The notes: generated by a model from the letters alone, not told the origin. 64,000 bases of DNA from CADEDV01 sp964596345 (GCA_964596345.1 CAZQSZ010000002.1:372001-436000), one strand, 5' to 3'; positions 9,013-18,442 are shown, counted from the first letter of the stretch. Program-made: numbers and translations.

Positions 9013-9040
9013 AAAAGGCCGGTCATAGTACCGGCCTTTT
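9013..9040. terminator. Bidirectional terminator between 8585-9010 and 9044-9511
   Basis: AAAAGGCCGGT and ACCGGCCTTTT form an 11-bp stem around a 6-nt loop, with A and T runs on both sides. Both convergent genes end within a few bases of it. Confidence 0.85.
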
Positions 9041-9043
9041 CAT

Positions 9044-9511
9044 TTATAATTTCACCACCGCCTTTGTTTTGGGAACAATGGACAGCAGCAATCTTCCGCC
9101 TGGTAATTCACTGGAGGAATAATACAGGTTCAGTTTTTCAGTACCTGGACTCTGCAGGGTTATGATTTCTTTTACAGAACAGGACATAGAAGCCGCCTGT
9201 TCTTTGGTATCATCATAGCGCCATGTTTTCAGCACTTTGGCTTCCCCGTTGGTGATGGTAATGACCCTGTTTTTACCCACCCGGCCACAATGATGGTATT
9301 TTACCTGCAATTCCCCGTTCATCGCAGCAGCATCTAATTCTAAAACGGATACCGTGTTCATCTGGTTACCGAATTTTTGCAGGACTACTTTGTTGTCGAG
9401 ATAGATTTCAAATCCTTCGCCACCTTTAGGACTGGTGAAGGATAAAAGAGTAAAGCAGGTTGTTACCAGCACAACTAATAAAGCTGGTATTTTTTTACTG
9501 ACTGGTTTCAT
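9044..9511 (-). CDS. Secreted hypothetical protein, 155 aa
   Basis: An N-terminal signal peptide (basic MKPVSKK, then a hydrophobic stretch to SFTSP near residue 28) precedes a beta-rich domain of about 125 residues. It has two Cys (HHCGR near residue 75 and SMSCSV near 110) that could form a disulfide in the periplasm. No family was recognised. It is a single gene with a strong terminator, divergent from the prolyl oligopeptidase gene. Confidence 0.65.
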   Translation of the reverse strand: MKPVSKKIPALLVVLVTTCFTLLSFTSPKGGEGFEIYLDNKVVLQKFGNQMNTVSVLELDAAAMNGELQVKYHHCGRVGKNRVITITNGEAKVLKTWRYDDTKEQAASMSCSVKEIITLQSPGTEKLNLYYSSSELPGGRLLLSIVPKTKAVVKL

Positions 9512-9697
9512 AACAACTTTTTTTAATGAACGAATAAGGAAGATGGGTTAAGCATCTTTGTCAGTACAAATGAACGACCAGGAGGAGGGGTATAAAAATT
9601 ACTTTGATGAAAGGAGGGTTCTGCCTGATATACTGTTGGCAAAATGGTTTTTTCGCTCAACCCAAAACCAGTAACTTCCTGTCTAAATCAAACAACC

Positions 9698-11848
9698 ATG
9701 AATAAATTAGGAATGCCATTGCTGGCCATGATTGTACTGACTGCCTGCCAGAACGAAGAGAAAAAGCAGGCCACATTAAGCGAATTAAAACCTATTGAAG
9801 TGAAATATCCTGTAACCCGTCAAGACAGCACTGTCTTTGATACCTATTTCGGAACCAAAGTAGCAGACCCTTACCGCTGGCTGGAAAACGATACCAGTGC
9901 TGAAACAGCCGCCTGGGTAAAAACCCAGAACGAGGTAACGAATGGTTATTTATCACAGATCCCATTCCGGGAAGCGATCCGGAAACGCTATGAAGCTTTA
10001 TTCAATTATGAAAAATATTCAGCACCGTTCAAAGAAGGGAAGTTTACCTACTATTATAAAAACTCCGGGTTGCAAAATCAGTCAGTCGTGTACCGGGAAG
10101 CCGGTGATGGAAAAGAAGCGGAAGTGTTTTTAGATCCCAACAGTTTTTCCAAAGATGGTACTACTTCCTTATCAGGTATCAGCTTTAGCAAAGATGGGTC
10201 CATGGCGGCTTATACTATTTCAGAAGGGGGCAGCGACTGGCAAAAACTGGTGGTGATGAATGCTGTTACCAAACAACTGATCGGCGATACACTGGATATC
10301 AAATTCAGTGGTGCCAGCTGGAAAGGCAATGAAGGATTTTATTACAGCACCTATGACAAAGTAAAGAACGGAAGCCGCCTCTCAGGTATCACAGAAAATC
10401 ACAAGGTCTATTTTCATAAAGTAGGTACTGCACAGAAAGAGGATAAACTCATTTTTGGTTCGGATGCCACACCCTTCCGTTATGTTTGGGTGGGAGTAAG
10501 TGAAGACCAGCACTGGTTATTCATCTATACCGCCAATGCCACGTATGGTAACGGGCTCTACATTCAAAATCTTGCTGTACCCGATGCACCCATTCAACCC
10601 GTGATCACCGATATGAACAACCAATATGGTGTGGTGTACAATGATTCCACGAATTTTTATATCCAGACTGATAAAGGAGCACCTACCGGCAAACTGGTTG
10701 CTGTCCCGGTGGCCAATCCTGATACGGCCAACTGGAAGACGATCGTTGAAGCCAAACCGGAAGTGCTGACAGCTTCTTCAGGAGGTGGCTATATTTTCTG
10801 CAGTTACCTGAAAGATGCCATTACCAAAGTAAGCCAGCATGATACCAGTGGTAAATTGGTCCGTGAAATTGCATTGCCCGGCCCCGGTACTGCTGCTGGT
10901 TTTTATGCTAAACAGGAAGAGAAAGAAATGTATTTTACATTTACTTCGTATGTAAACCCTGCCACTATTTATAAAATGGATATTGCCAGCGGTAAAAGCG
11001 AAGTGTATAAAGAATCCAAAGTGCAGTTCAACCCGGAGGAGTATGAATCCAAACAAATTTTCTACACCTCAAAGGATGGTACAAAGATCCCGATGATCAT
11101 CACGCATAAAAAAGGAATTGAACTGAATGGAAAGAATCCCTGCCTGCTTTATGGCTATGGAGGTTTCAGTGTCAGCCTCACCCCCTGGTTCAGTACCTCC
11201 ACGATCATTTTATTGGAGAACGGTGGCATATTTGCTGTACCCAATCTGCGGGGTGGCGGAGAATATGGCGAAGACTGGCATAACCAGGGCGTGAAAACGA
11301 AAAAGCAAAATGTATTTGATGATTTCATCGCTGCGGCCAGTTATCTCGTCGATAATGATTATACATCAAGAGACCTGCTGGCCATTGAAGGTGGCAGCAA
11401 TGGTGGCTTGCTGGTGGGTGCCTGCATCACGCAGCAACCGGGTATGTGCAAAGTGGCATTCCCTGCGGTGGGAGTAATGGACATGCTGCGCTATCATAAA
11501 TTCACTGCAGGTGCCGGCTGGGCTTACGATTACGGAACATCGGAAGAAAGCAAAGAGATGTTTGAATACCTGTACAAATACTCCCCGGTGCATAATGTAA
11601 AGGAAGCGGCCTATCCCGCCACAATGGTCACTACCGCTGATCATGATGACCGGGTGGTGCCTGCACATTCGTTCAAGTTTGCAGCGGCCATGCAGGCCAA
11701 TCAAAAAGGAGCTAATCCTGTTTTGATAAGAATAGAAACAAAAGCAGGGCATGGAGCCGGGAAAAGTACACAGCAGACCATTGATGAGCAGACCGACAAA
11801 TGGAGTTTTATGTTTTATAACGTCGGTTTATTACCTGACTACGATTGA
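9698..11848 (+). CDS. Prolyl oligopeptidase family serine peptidase (S9A), lipoprotein
   Basis: A 716-residue enzyme from the ATG at 9698, chosen because MNKLGMPLLAMIVLTAC is a lipoprotein leader with lipobox Cys17; a longer frame from 9644 lacks this. Residues ~40-450 hold the S9A N-terminal segment (YPVTRQDSTVFDTYFGTKV, DPYRWLEND) and the seven-bladed propeller that gates small peptides. The alpha/beta hydrolase domain carries GGSNGGLL (nucleophile Ser567), the Asp loop ADHDDRVVP (~residue 647) and the catalytic His in KAGHGAG (His685). It cleaves peptides after Pro, here probably at the periplasmic side. Monocistronic with its own terminator. Confidence 0.95.
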   Translation: MNKLGMPLLAMIVLTACQNEEKKQATLSELKPIEVKYPVTRQDSTVFDTYFGTKVADPYRWLENDTSAETAAWVKTQNEVTNGYLSQIPFREAIRKRYEALFNYEKYSAPFKEGKFTYYYKNSGLQNQSVVYREAGDGKEAEVFLDPNSFSKDGTTSLSGISFSKDGSMAAYTISEGGSDWQKLVVMNAVTKQLIGDTLDIKFSGASWKGNEGFYYSTYDKVKNGSRLSGITENHKVYFHKVGTAQKEDKLIFGSDATPFRYVWVGVSEDQHWLFIYTANATYGNGLYIQNLAVPDAPIQPVITDMNNQYGVVYNDSTNFYIQTDKGAPTGKLVAVPVANPDTANWKTIVEAKPEVLTASSGGGYIFCSYLKDAITKVSQHDTSGKLVREIALPGPGTAAGFYAKQEEKEMYFTFTSYVNPATIYKMDIASGKSEVYKESKVQFNPEEYESKQIFYTSKDGTKIPMIITHKKGIELNGKNPCLLYGYGGFSVSLTPWFSTSTIILLENGGIFAVPNLRGGGEYGEDWHNQGVKTKKQNVFDDFIAAASYLVDNDYTSRDLLAIEGGSNGGLLVGACITQQPGMCKVAFPAVGVMDMLRYHKFTAGAGWAYDYGTSEESKEMFEYLYKYSPVHNVKEAAYPATMVTTADHDDRVVPAHSFKFAAAMQANQKGANPVLIRIETKAGHGAGKSTQQTIDEQTDKWSFMFYNVGLLPDYD

Positions 11849-11854
11849 TACTTT

Positions 11855-11886
11855 ATACAAACTGCCGGACCTCCGGCAGTTTGTAT
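11855..11886 (+). terminator. Hairpin terminator after the prolyl oligopeptidase gene
   Basis: A long perfect stem (ATACAAACTGCCGGA with its complement) directly follows the stop at 11848. The T run is short, so termination strength is inferred from the stem. Confidence 0.65.
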
Positions 11887-11929
11887 TTACAGCTTACAAT
11901 AAAGCCATAATGATTGCGTTTGCTTTTAA

Positions 11930-12634
11930 ATGATTTTTATGCGCCGTATACTACTGCTGCTACTCTTTTTTTTCTCCCTGGTAAAAACATATAGCCAATC
12001 GGTTGATACCTCCACTTCGCAACTGGCGAAGGTGAATGTATTTGTCACTGATATGAAAGGCAAGCCCTCTAAAGGTGAAACCGTTTTATTCCGGAGTGAG
12101 AAAACAAAACAAACATTCGGCGGCCGGTCGGATGGGGCGGGCAAATTCAGTTTGCAGTTAGCTCCCGGTGATACCTATATGATTACGGTAAAAAGCCTGA
12201 CCGACACCACGAAATATGGCAGGATCGAAATACCGGCATTAGGTCCTGATGAATTCTTTACCGATCCTTTTAAAGTGAATGTGAAATTTGAAGCGGCCAA
12301 AAAATATACACTGGATAATGTGCATTTTGATTTTGGCAAAGCCACGCTGCGGCCGGAATCTTTTCCTGAACTGGAAGAGCTGGCTGCTTATTTAAAGAAT
12401 AAAGAAGCGATCAAAATAGAAATCGCCGGCCATACCGATAATGTAGGCAAGGATGCCGATAACCTGAAGTTGTCGCAACAAAGAGCCGAAGCCATCAAAG
12501 CCTGGTTATTGAAAAAAGGGATAACCCCGTCAAGAGTGGCCGCCAAAGGCTATGGTGCCACGCAACCCGTAGCCGATAATGATACGGAAGAAGGAAGACA
12601 ACTCAACCGGCGGACCGAAGTACATATACTCTGA
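11930..12634 (+). CDS. OmpA family outer-membrane protein
   Basis: A 234-residue exported protein with a signal peptide (RRILLLLLFFFSLVKTYSQ); an in-frame ATG at 11939 is an equally good start. Residues ~35-120 form a beta-sandwich-like carboxypeptidase-regulatory-type domain (KVNVFVTDMKGKPSKGETVLF). Residues ~125-234 are the OmpA C-terminal peptidoglycan-binding domain: VHFDFGKATLRPES, IEIAGHTDNVG, LSQQRAEAIKAWL, KGYGATQPVADN, and the terminal NRRTEV. It would tether the outer membrane to peptidoglycan. It is convergent with the gene ending at 12640, with only 5 bp between stops. Confidence 0.9.
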   Translation: MIFMRRILLLLLFFFSLVKTYSQSVDTSTSQLAKVNVFVTDMKGKPSKGETVLFRSEKTKQTFGGRSDGAGKFSLQLAPGDTYMITVKSLTDTTKYGRIEIPALGPDEFFTDPFKVNVKFEAAKKYTLDNVHFDFGKATLRPESFPELEELAAYLKNKEAIKIEIAGHTDNVGKDADNLKLSQQRAEAIKAWLLKKGITPSRVAAKGYGATQPVADNDTEEGRQLNRRTEVHIL

Positions 12635-12639
12635 TTCCC

Positions 12640-13131
12640 TTACTCACACAAATTGATCGTTTCTGCCGATTGGGTACTGAACCGGATCCGGTTGATCTTA
12701 TTCGCCTTGTTAAAATACAGGATCAGGATGCCGTAGGAGGTTTGATAGGCATCCCAGCTTACATCTTTGATCTTCGGATTACCCAGCCATTTGAATAAAC
12801 CGGTGCGGCTGGCGCCCAGCAGGGGGATACTCAGTTTGCCTTTGAATGCGGGGCCGATCTCGACGTAATCTCTTTTGGTATAGAAATAAATATCCTTGTC
12901 TTTATAGAAAACAGTGCCACCACATTTAGCAGAATCTGATTCGGCTTCTGCACTGGTAAAACAGGGAAATGTTTTTTTGATCTGCCCCTGTGTGGACCGG
13001 GCATCCAGGTCACCGATACGGCCATCCAGGATATCTATATTGAAAGGAGGGCAGACAGTCGTTGTCTTTAATTGGGCCGTGGCCAGCAGGCAGCTGCATA
13101 CAAAACCTGCAATAACGATGATCTTTTTCAT
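12640..13131 (-). CDS. Secreted hypothetical protein, 163 aa
   Basis: A signal peptide (MKKIIVIAGFVCSCLLATAQ, cleavage near residue 20) is followed by a ~140-residue domain with Cys at CPPF, PCFTS and KCGG and at the end (NLCE), so one or two disulfides are plausible in the periplasm. The C-terminal half is beta-rich (SWDAYQTSYGILILYF). No family is recognised. Confidence 0.65.
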   Translation of the reverse strand: MKKIIVIAGFVCSCLLATAQLKTTTVCPPFNIDILDGRIGDLDARSTQGQIKKTFPCFTSAEAESDSAKCGGTVFYKDKDIYFYTKRDYVEIGPAFKGKLSIPLLGASRTGLFKWLGNPKIKDVSWDAYQTSYGILILYFNKANKINRIRFSTQSAETINLCE

Positions 13132-13243
13132 GTGTCGTGTTTTTAGTGAACGGGAATGGCTGGTGGAATATTGATGGTTTTGCTATACAAGCAAAATCCC
13201 TGCTAAACATTTCAACAGAAGCGTTCTTTCGTAACTTTCTGCC

Positions 13244-13582
13244 ATGGTTACCGTAGCTGCCGCAAGACAATTAGCGTTATCCCTGCCCGAAACAGAGGAA
13301 AAAAGCCATTTTGAAACACCTGATTTCCGGGTAAAGAATAAAATATTTGCCACGATCAAAGCAGATAAACAGCTGATGATGGTAAAGCTTTCTGCTGTGG
13401 ACCAGTCTGTTTTTTGTTCTTTTGATACAACGGTCATCTATCCTGTACCGGGTGGCTGGGGCCGGCAGGGTGCCACTTATATTGAACTGAAGAAAGTAAA
13501 GAAATCCATGTTACTGGATGCACTGACCACGGCCTGGAAGAATGTGGCACCTAAGAAAATGGCCACAAAATATTTTGGTTGA
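13244..13582 (+). CDS. MmcQ/YjbR family DNA-binding-fold protein
   Basis: A 112-residue cytoplasmic protein with the MmcQ/YjbR pattern: ARQLALSLPETEEKSHFETPDFRVKNKIFATI at the N-terminus, VKLSAVDQ in the middle, and GWGRQGATYIELKKV towards the C-terminus, then a helix ending in K. The fold resembles a double-wing DNA-binding domain, though most members have no known target. It is a normal-length, single gene. Confidence 0.88.
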   Translation: MVTVAAARQLALSLPETEEKSHFETPDFRVKNKIFATIKADKQLMMVKLSAVDQSVFCSFDTTVIYPVPGGWGRQGATYIELKKVKKSMLLDALTTAWKNVAPKKMATKYFG

Positions 13583-13601
13583 ATACGGGAAGAAACTTAT
13601 T

Positions 13602-13694
13602 TCAATCTTTCCGTAGTCCTTTTCGCTTCACAATATTTTTATAAACCCACTGGGTCTTTTCCGATTTTTTCAGCCAGCGTTTCAGGTCTTTAGT
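13602..13694 (-). pseudogene. Possible C-terminal fragment of a truncated gene
   Basis: On the minus strand, 30 codons run between two TGA codons and end KRWLKKSEKTQWVYKN...GLRKD. The composition is protein-like (alternating Lys, Trp and hydrophobic residues), there is no start codon, and it abuts the AT-rich insert beginning near 13700. It may be the remaining tail of a gene cut by that insertion. No family is recognised. Confidence 0.3.
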
Positions 13695-13753
13695 TCGTCA
13701 AAACCGTAAGAAATTTTGTATGAATACTCTATATAAATTTTATATTAGCGATA

Positions 13754-14611
13754 CTACTGTTTTTTAACTCGCATTCTCTTTAATTGAAATTTTAATATAT
13801 CACTGTTGATTATGCTGTATGCTATATCATCCCATTCGGGATTTGTACTAAAGACAATCTTCTGTCCAGAAAAATAATGTGTATTGGTTTGTGGCGTTTT
13901 ACTATTGGGCCATATAGTGTATTTAATAAGATTTGGCCCAATAAAATAAACTATCTCATTTGTTACTTTTGTTTTATCCTCTTTGTTTAAATAAGCTCTC
14001 TCTGAAGTATATTTTGTTAGAATTTCGTTTTCATTATAATAATAAGTCAAAATACGTTTCCCAATATTGTACCCCCTCTCATCGGTAAATGACGATGTAT
14101 CTGAAAATAGAAAATATTGAACTGTGTCAATTTTAGAAACTTCTTTTTCGATTCGTTCAATTAACGACATCCTGTCGCCTTCAAAACCAACAGTAGTCAA
14201 AAACTTGGGTTTTTTGAGCAAAACCAAATCAACAAAAATAAGCGGCAAACTCCGGTTCCTTATCTTGTATTTTGCGCAGCTGTCATTATTTTCTGTTACT
14301 TTAATTGTTTCTTTTTCATCCCATGTAAGAGATAATTTCGAATTTCCTAAATCTGTCCATTTGCCTTTTGAAAATCCATTCCAAGGTTCATAATGTCCAA
14401 TGAAAATGAAACTCCCATCGGAATTGAGGGTTAAGTATTCAGAATGCATCTCGCCTTGATTTTCATATGTTATTGTATTAGGCGACTGTGACCATTTTGG
14501 ATTTGATGTCAATGTATAGACCTTATTTGATTCCTGTAATAAATTTCTTTGAGCATAAAAAAGTAGAGAAGAAAAGAGAGCTGTAAAAAAAAGTAGTAAT
14601 CTGAAAAACAT
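13754..14611 (-). CDS. Secreted hypothetical protein in AT-rich insert
   Basis: A 285-residue protein with an N-terminal signal peptide (MFFRLLLFFTALFSSLLFYAQ). The first ~90 residues resemble a lipocalin-like beta domain (YLTLNSDGSFIFIGHYEPWNG...KGKWTDLGNSKLSLTWD), a layout common in Bacteroidota secreted proteins. The rest is unassigned. It is clearly richer in A+T than the genes on either side, as is its neighbour at 14804-15577, suggesting that the pair arrived together by transfer. Confidence 0.6.
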   Translation of the reverse strand: MFFRLLLFFTALFSSLLFYAQRNLLQESNKVYTLTSNPKWSQSPNTITYENQGEMHSEYLTLNSDGSFIFIGHYEPWNGFSKGKWTDLGNSKLSLTWDEKETIKVTENNDSCAKYKIRNRSLPLIFVDLVLLKKPKFLTTVGFEGDRMSLIERIEKEVSKIDTVQYFLFSDTSSFTDERGYNIGKRILTYYYNENEILTKYTSERAYLNKEDKTKVTNEIVYFIGPNLIKYTIWPNSKTPQTNTHYFSGQKIVFSTNPEWDDIAYSIINSDILKFQLKRMRVKKQ

Positions 14612-14803
14612 TGTATTGTATTTGCCTCAAATGTTCGAGTATTTGCAAAGGCCGGAAATTCATTGATTGTACAGACCGGTACAAATACTCATTTAATAAA
14701 TATATTGTTGAAGTTAACAACTAAAATCCTAATAGAATTCGGTTAAGTCTGATATTGGCTGATAGTGGAAAAACGGTGATAGTTATTCCGTCCGCCAGTC
14801 TTT

Positions 14804-15577
14804 CTACTCTTTTGTCAGTCGCCACATTCCGAACGGGTTTTCAAATTGTTCGTCTCCCTTGTATGGCTGATTTAACTCTTCTGTAATTCTATATTTTGGT
14901 GATTCTATACTTGTGCTAAATGTCTGGCGGTTTTGTATTGTTGGTTTATCAACAATTTGATAGTACCCAAAAATCTTAATTAAGTTAACAGCAGTTTGAA
15001 ATTCCTCACCTGATATAATTGTGTCCTTGTAACCCAGATTCTGCATTCCGCAAGAATAAACAGAGCCGGTTTCATTGACAATTGAGTCAACTACAAACAT
15101 TTCATACAAGTTTGATTCTTTAAATGATTCTAGCATACCACACCACTTTTCTTTTTCAAATGCTTTTCCTGTTGTTTCGATTTTAATTCCAATCCCACCT
15201 GCTTTTAGGATAGCTTCCGCAGCAAAAGCTATATGTTCAGCTTTTTCTAAGCTTCCTGTCTGGCCAGAAATATAAATTACATGCTTGTGATTTCCAATTT
15301 GGTCCAGAAAGTTGTCAGTCACCCTGGTTACCATACCAGCATATTTAAAAGATTCTTGCATTCTTTCATCATGTTCGCTAAATTCGATATTATAATACTT
15401 TTTCTTCTTAGCATTCATAAGAATATAGCCTGCCGCTAAATATTCTCCATTTGTTGAAGCTACTACTGATTGTATGAATTCGTCCCAAGTATTCCAAATT
15501 CCCGGAATGCAAATGATGGTTGTAAAAGTTATTGGTAATGTGTCTGGCTGAACAGTTTTTTTCTTAAAAGGCCACAT
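14804..15577 (-). CDS. DUF4261-like hypothetical protein
   Basis: A 257-residue cytoplasmic protein from the ATG at 15577 (MWPFKKK); the longer frame to 15598 is possible. Residues ~20-45 (TTIICIPGIWNTWDEFIQSV) and the later ...IAFAAEAILKAGGIGIKIETTGKAFEKEKW segment recall DUF4261 proteins as I remember them; this assignment is weak. No catalytic motif is visible. It lies 190 bp upstream of the secreted gene 13754-14611 within the same AT-rich insert. Confidence 0.5.
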   Translation of the reverse strand: MWPFKKKTVQPDTLPITFTTIICIPGIWNTWDEFIQSVVASTNGEYLAAGYILMNAKKKKYYNIEFSEHDERMQESFKYAGMVTRVTDNFLDQIGNHKHVIYISGQTGSLEKAEHIAFAAEAILKAGGIGIKIETTGKAFEKEKWCGMLESFKESNLYEMFVVDSIVNETGSVYSCGMQNLGYKDTIISGEEFQTAVNLIKIFGYYQIVDKPTIQNRQTFSTSIESPKYRITEELNQPYKGDEQFENPFGMWRLTKE

Positions 15578-15758
15578 AAAAAGTATAATGTCGGTCAAAG
15601 GTTACACACAATACATAAATTTACAATAGCCATTTTTAAGTTTCAAAAATTAATGGATTTCAAAACCCTTAGTTTTATTCTAGTATTCTTCTCTGAGTAC
15701 CCAACAGCGGGTATAAAAGCTTCTGGGTTTAGCGTTACTTTTAAGCAAATAACCCAAC

Positions 15759-16151
15759 ATGCTCTATTTATTGGATGCCGGCGGTGCCGGGCTCTATTAT
15801 TTTTTCTTTGCCTTGTTTGTTGCCTTTGTCCTCTTCGCCATCCTGGCCGAAGCTGTGGTCATGATACTGATGAAGTATAATATAAAATTCAAAAAAGCCT
15901 TCCTGGATTCTTTCCTGGCTAACCTCGCTACGTTTACCCTGGGTTTTGTGCTGATTGAGTTTGTGAGTGATTTTTTTAATTCCACTGAGTTGTTCAACCT
16001 GTTTGTACTGTATATCATTTCCGTACTGATGGAATGGGCTGTTCTGTTTCTTCTGAACAGGGCGAAACCGGCTAAACAAAGTTTTATGGTGGCGGTAGTG
16101 ATGAACCTGCCTACCTATGCCTTCCTAGTACTAATCGGGATGGGAAGATGA
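15759..16151 (+). CDS. Hypothetical integral membrane protein, four spans
   Basis: A 130-residue protein made almost only of hydrophobic segments: ~residues 10-40, 48-70, 80-98 and 108-128, with basic loops (KFKKAFLD, NRAKPAKQ). No signal motif or known family was recognised. Base composition returns to the chromosomal average here, so it marks the right flank of the AT-rich insert. Confidence 0.65.
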   Translation: MLYLLDAGGAGLYYFFFALFVAFVLFAILAEAVVMILMKYNIKFKKAFLDSFLANLATFTLGFVLIEFVSDFFNSTELFNLFVLYIISVLMEWAVLFLLNRAKPAKQSFMVAVVMNLPTYAFLVLIGMGR

Positions 16152-16371
16152 AGGGGGAAAGCGGTTTGAATTCCTCGTAATGGTTCAATGGCCGTTGTTT
16201 TGTATCTTTTTTTCATCCTGCCAAAAAAGTTTTTACTTCCCTGAAGCCTGTAAATCAGCCGGCTTGACGGTTGCAGGGACATCCCCGTTTTTGGTTATTC
16301 CGGGACTGTTCCGGAAAGTATTAATTTACAAGGGAACGGCAACCTTTTAGCCCCGTTTCCCGATTTGGCTG

Positions 16372-16974
16372 ATGAAACCCGATCAATATTTGCTTTCAGC
16401 TGAGGAACTGACCTACCATGTGGGGGCTTGTGCCCTGAATAAAAGAGAGAGCCAGAAAATCATCTACAACTCTTTCTATGGCTATGCTATGGCCATCTGC
16501 GACCGTTATACCAACAATGTTGATGATGCTGTGGAGATACTGAATGACGGCTTCCTGAAAGTGTTCCGGGAAATACATCATTACAGTCCTGCTTATGCGG
16601 ATGTGGTCAGCTCCTTCAAAGGCTGGCTGCGGAAGATCATGGTCTATACCGCCATTGATCATTTCCGGAAATACCATAAGCAGCGGTTGATAACGGATAT
16701 TGATCCCGTCATCATGCAGGTACCGGCCAAAGGTGAGGATGCGGTGGATAAGATTTCGTATGATGAGATCATCCGGGGCATACAGGACCTGTCGCCTGGA
16801 TACAGGACGGTGCTGAACCTGTTTATTATTGACGGGCTGAGCCATGATGAAATAGCTGCGCAACTGGGCATTTCAACGGGCACTTCCAAATCGAATTTGT
16901 CCAAAGCCCGCAGACAGTTGCAAAAGATATTATTTAAACAAAATCAAACCGAGGAAGCGAAAAATGCAGTTTGA
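16372..16974 (+). CDS. ECF-type RNA polymerase sigma factor
   Basis: A 200-residue sigma-70 family protein without region 1 or 3. Region 2 covers residues ~28-100 (IIYNSFYGYAMAICDRYTNNVDDAVEILNDGFLKVF, then FKGWLRKIMVYTAIDHFRK). Region 4 covers ~130-185 (LSPGYRTVLNLFIIDGLSHDEIAAQLGIS as the helix-turn-helix, then SKSNLSKARRQL). It would redirect RNA polymerase to extracytoplasmic-stress or nutrient genes. Its end overlaps the next gene by 11 bp, which is the usual arrangement for a sigma factor with its membrane regulator. Confidence 0.93.
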   Translation: MKPDQYLLSAEELTYHVGACALNKRESQKIIYNSFYGYAMAICDRYTNNVDDAVEILNDGFLKVFREIHHYSPAYADVVSSFKGWLRKIMVYTAIDHFRKYHKQRLITDIDPVIMQVPAKGEDAVDKISYDEIIRGIQDLSPGYRTVLNLFIIDGLSHDEIAAQLGISTGTSKSNLSKARRQLQKILFKQNQTEEAKNAV

Positions 16975-18418
16975 AGATTTTGATAACAGGATAAAGGATG
17001 CGGCAGACCACCATCACCCGACCTATGATGAAAAGGCCTGGGATAAGATGGAAGCACTGCTGGATAAGCATATGCCGCAGCAGGAGAAAAAAAGAAGACG
17101 TTTCTTTTTCTTCTGGATAGTTGGCTTGTTATTACTGGGTAGCGGTGCTGCCTGGTTGCTGCTGGAGAAACCATGGAAGAAGGAAAAGCAGGTGACAGCT
17201 GTTGCCCCTATGGGTTCCGAAAAGAATACGGACAGAACAGTTACTCCTGGTTCAACAGCAAGTTCAGCCACAGAAAACGGAACAGCCACAACTTCTGTAA
17301 ACGATATCACTACTACCAGCAATACAAATGCTGATGGAAGTTCAGTTACAACAACAACTGGTACCGATAAGAAAATAGTTGAACCGGCAGGTGCAGGATC
17401 ATTGAGTGATCAAAAGCGGATCACTCCAGTCACAGGTACCGGGTTCAATAAAGAAGCAGAGCAACTCATTACAACCAATAATCCTGGTATTGGCAAAAAG
17501 AAAAAAACGAGGAAGGCAACAGCGGTAAATGATAAAGCAATTGTTACTACAAACGATCGGGATAAAATTGCGGAGCCGGTGATTCAGCCGAAGAAGGAAA
17601 CTGCTTCAATCAATATAATTACCGATCCAGTCGCCGTTGCTGCTGAAAGTAAACCTGTAAATGCAGTTACACCCACTGTCAGCGAAGAGAAAAAGCAGGC
17701 AACCAAAACAGAACAAAAACCAGAAGAACCGTTAGCCCCAGCGCAACTGGCAAAGAAGCAGGATCAGAAGAAAAAGGAGAAAAGCCCCTTCTTTATCAGT
17801 GTATCTGCCGGTCCGGATATCAGTGCTGTGGGTACCAGTTCAATTGGGAAAACAAGATTGCTTACCGGTGCCGGTATTGGCTATACATTTAAAAACAGGC
17901 TGACTCTAAGAACTGGTTTTTATATGGCCAGTAAAGTGTACACAGCATCGCCGGAGCAATATAAACCCGGCGTGCCGATACCGGGCATACAGTTCCTCAC
18001 GAAGATCGATGCCGATTGTAAAGTGTATGAGATACCGCTGAGCCTGCTGTATAATTTCGGCCGTTCTGAAAAACAGGGATTCTTTGCGGGGGCGGCTGTT
18101 TCTTCCCTGGTTATGAAGAAGGAAGATTATGATTATGTATATAATTACCCGGGTCAGCCTACGTATACCTACCGGCACTCCGTTAATAATGAAAACAAGC
18201 ACCTGTTTTCCATACTGACTTTGTCAGGCGGTTACCAGCGTAAGCTTAGTAATACATTCTCTGTCGCTGCTGAACCTTATGTCAAAATTCCATTGACAGG
18301 AGTAGGCTTAGGTAATATTAAACTAAGCGGGGCCGGTGTCTTATTTTCTGTACAGGTAAAGCCTTTTAATAGAAATACTAAAAAGACAATCCCGCTGAGT
18401 AATGCGGTAACAAAATAA
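16964..18418 (+). CDS. Sigma-coupled membrane protein with low-complexity linker and beta-barrel-like C-terminus
   Basis: A 484-residue protein with a short cytoplasmic N-terminus (MQFEDFDNRIKDAADHHHPTYDEKAWDKMEALL), a single span at ~residues 46-67 (FFFFWIVGLLLLGSGAAWLLL), a ~190-residue Thr/Lys/Glu/Pro-rich disordered linker, and a ~215-residue beta-rich domain (SPFFISVSAGPDISAVG... LRTGFYMASKVY ...) like outer-membrane beta-barrel repeats. The N-terminal helix and the 11-bp overlap with the sigma gene suggest a one-span anti-sigma-type regulator. Known anti-sigma motifs (ZAS, FecR) are not evident. The barrel-like domain might sense the envelope or bridge to the outer membrane. Confidence 0.7.
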   Translation: MQFEDFDNRIKDAADHHHPTYDEKAWDKMEALLDKHMPQQEKKRRRFFFFWIVGLLLLGSGAAWLLLEKPWKKEKQVTAVAPMGSEKNTDRTVTPGSTASSATENGTATTSVNDITTTSNTNADGSSVTTTTGTDKKIVEPAGAGSLSDQKRITPVTGTGFNKEAEQLITTNNPGIGKKKKTRKATAVNDKAIVTTNDRDKIAEPVIQPKKETASINIITDPVAVAAESKPVNAVTPTVSEEKKQATKTEQKPEEPLAPAQLAKKQDQKKKEKSPFFISVSAGPDISAVGTSSIGKTRLLTGAGIGYTFKNRLTLRTGFYMASKVYTASPEQYKPGVPIPGIQFLTKIDADCKVYEIPLSLLYNFGRSEKQGFFAGAAVSSLVMKKEDYDYVYNYPGQPTYTYRHSVNNENKHLFSILTLSGGYQRKLSNTFSVAAEPYVKIPLTGVGLGNIKLSGAGVLFSVQVKPFNRNTKKTIPLSNAVTK

Positions 18419-18442
18419 TTATACCATTACCCTTATCATTGC

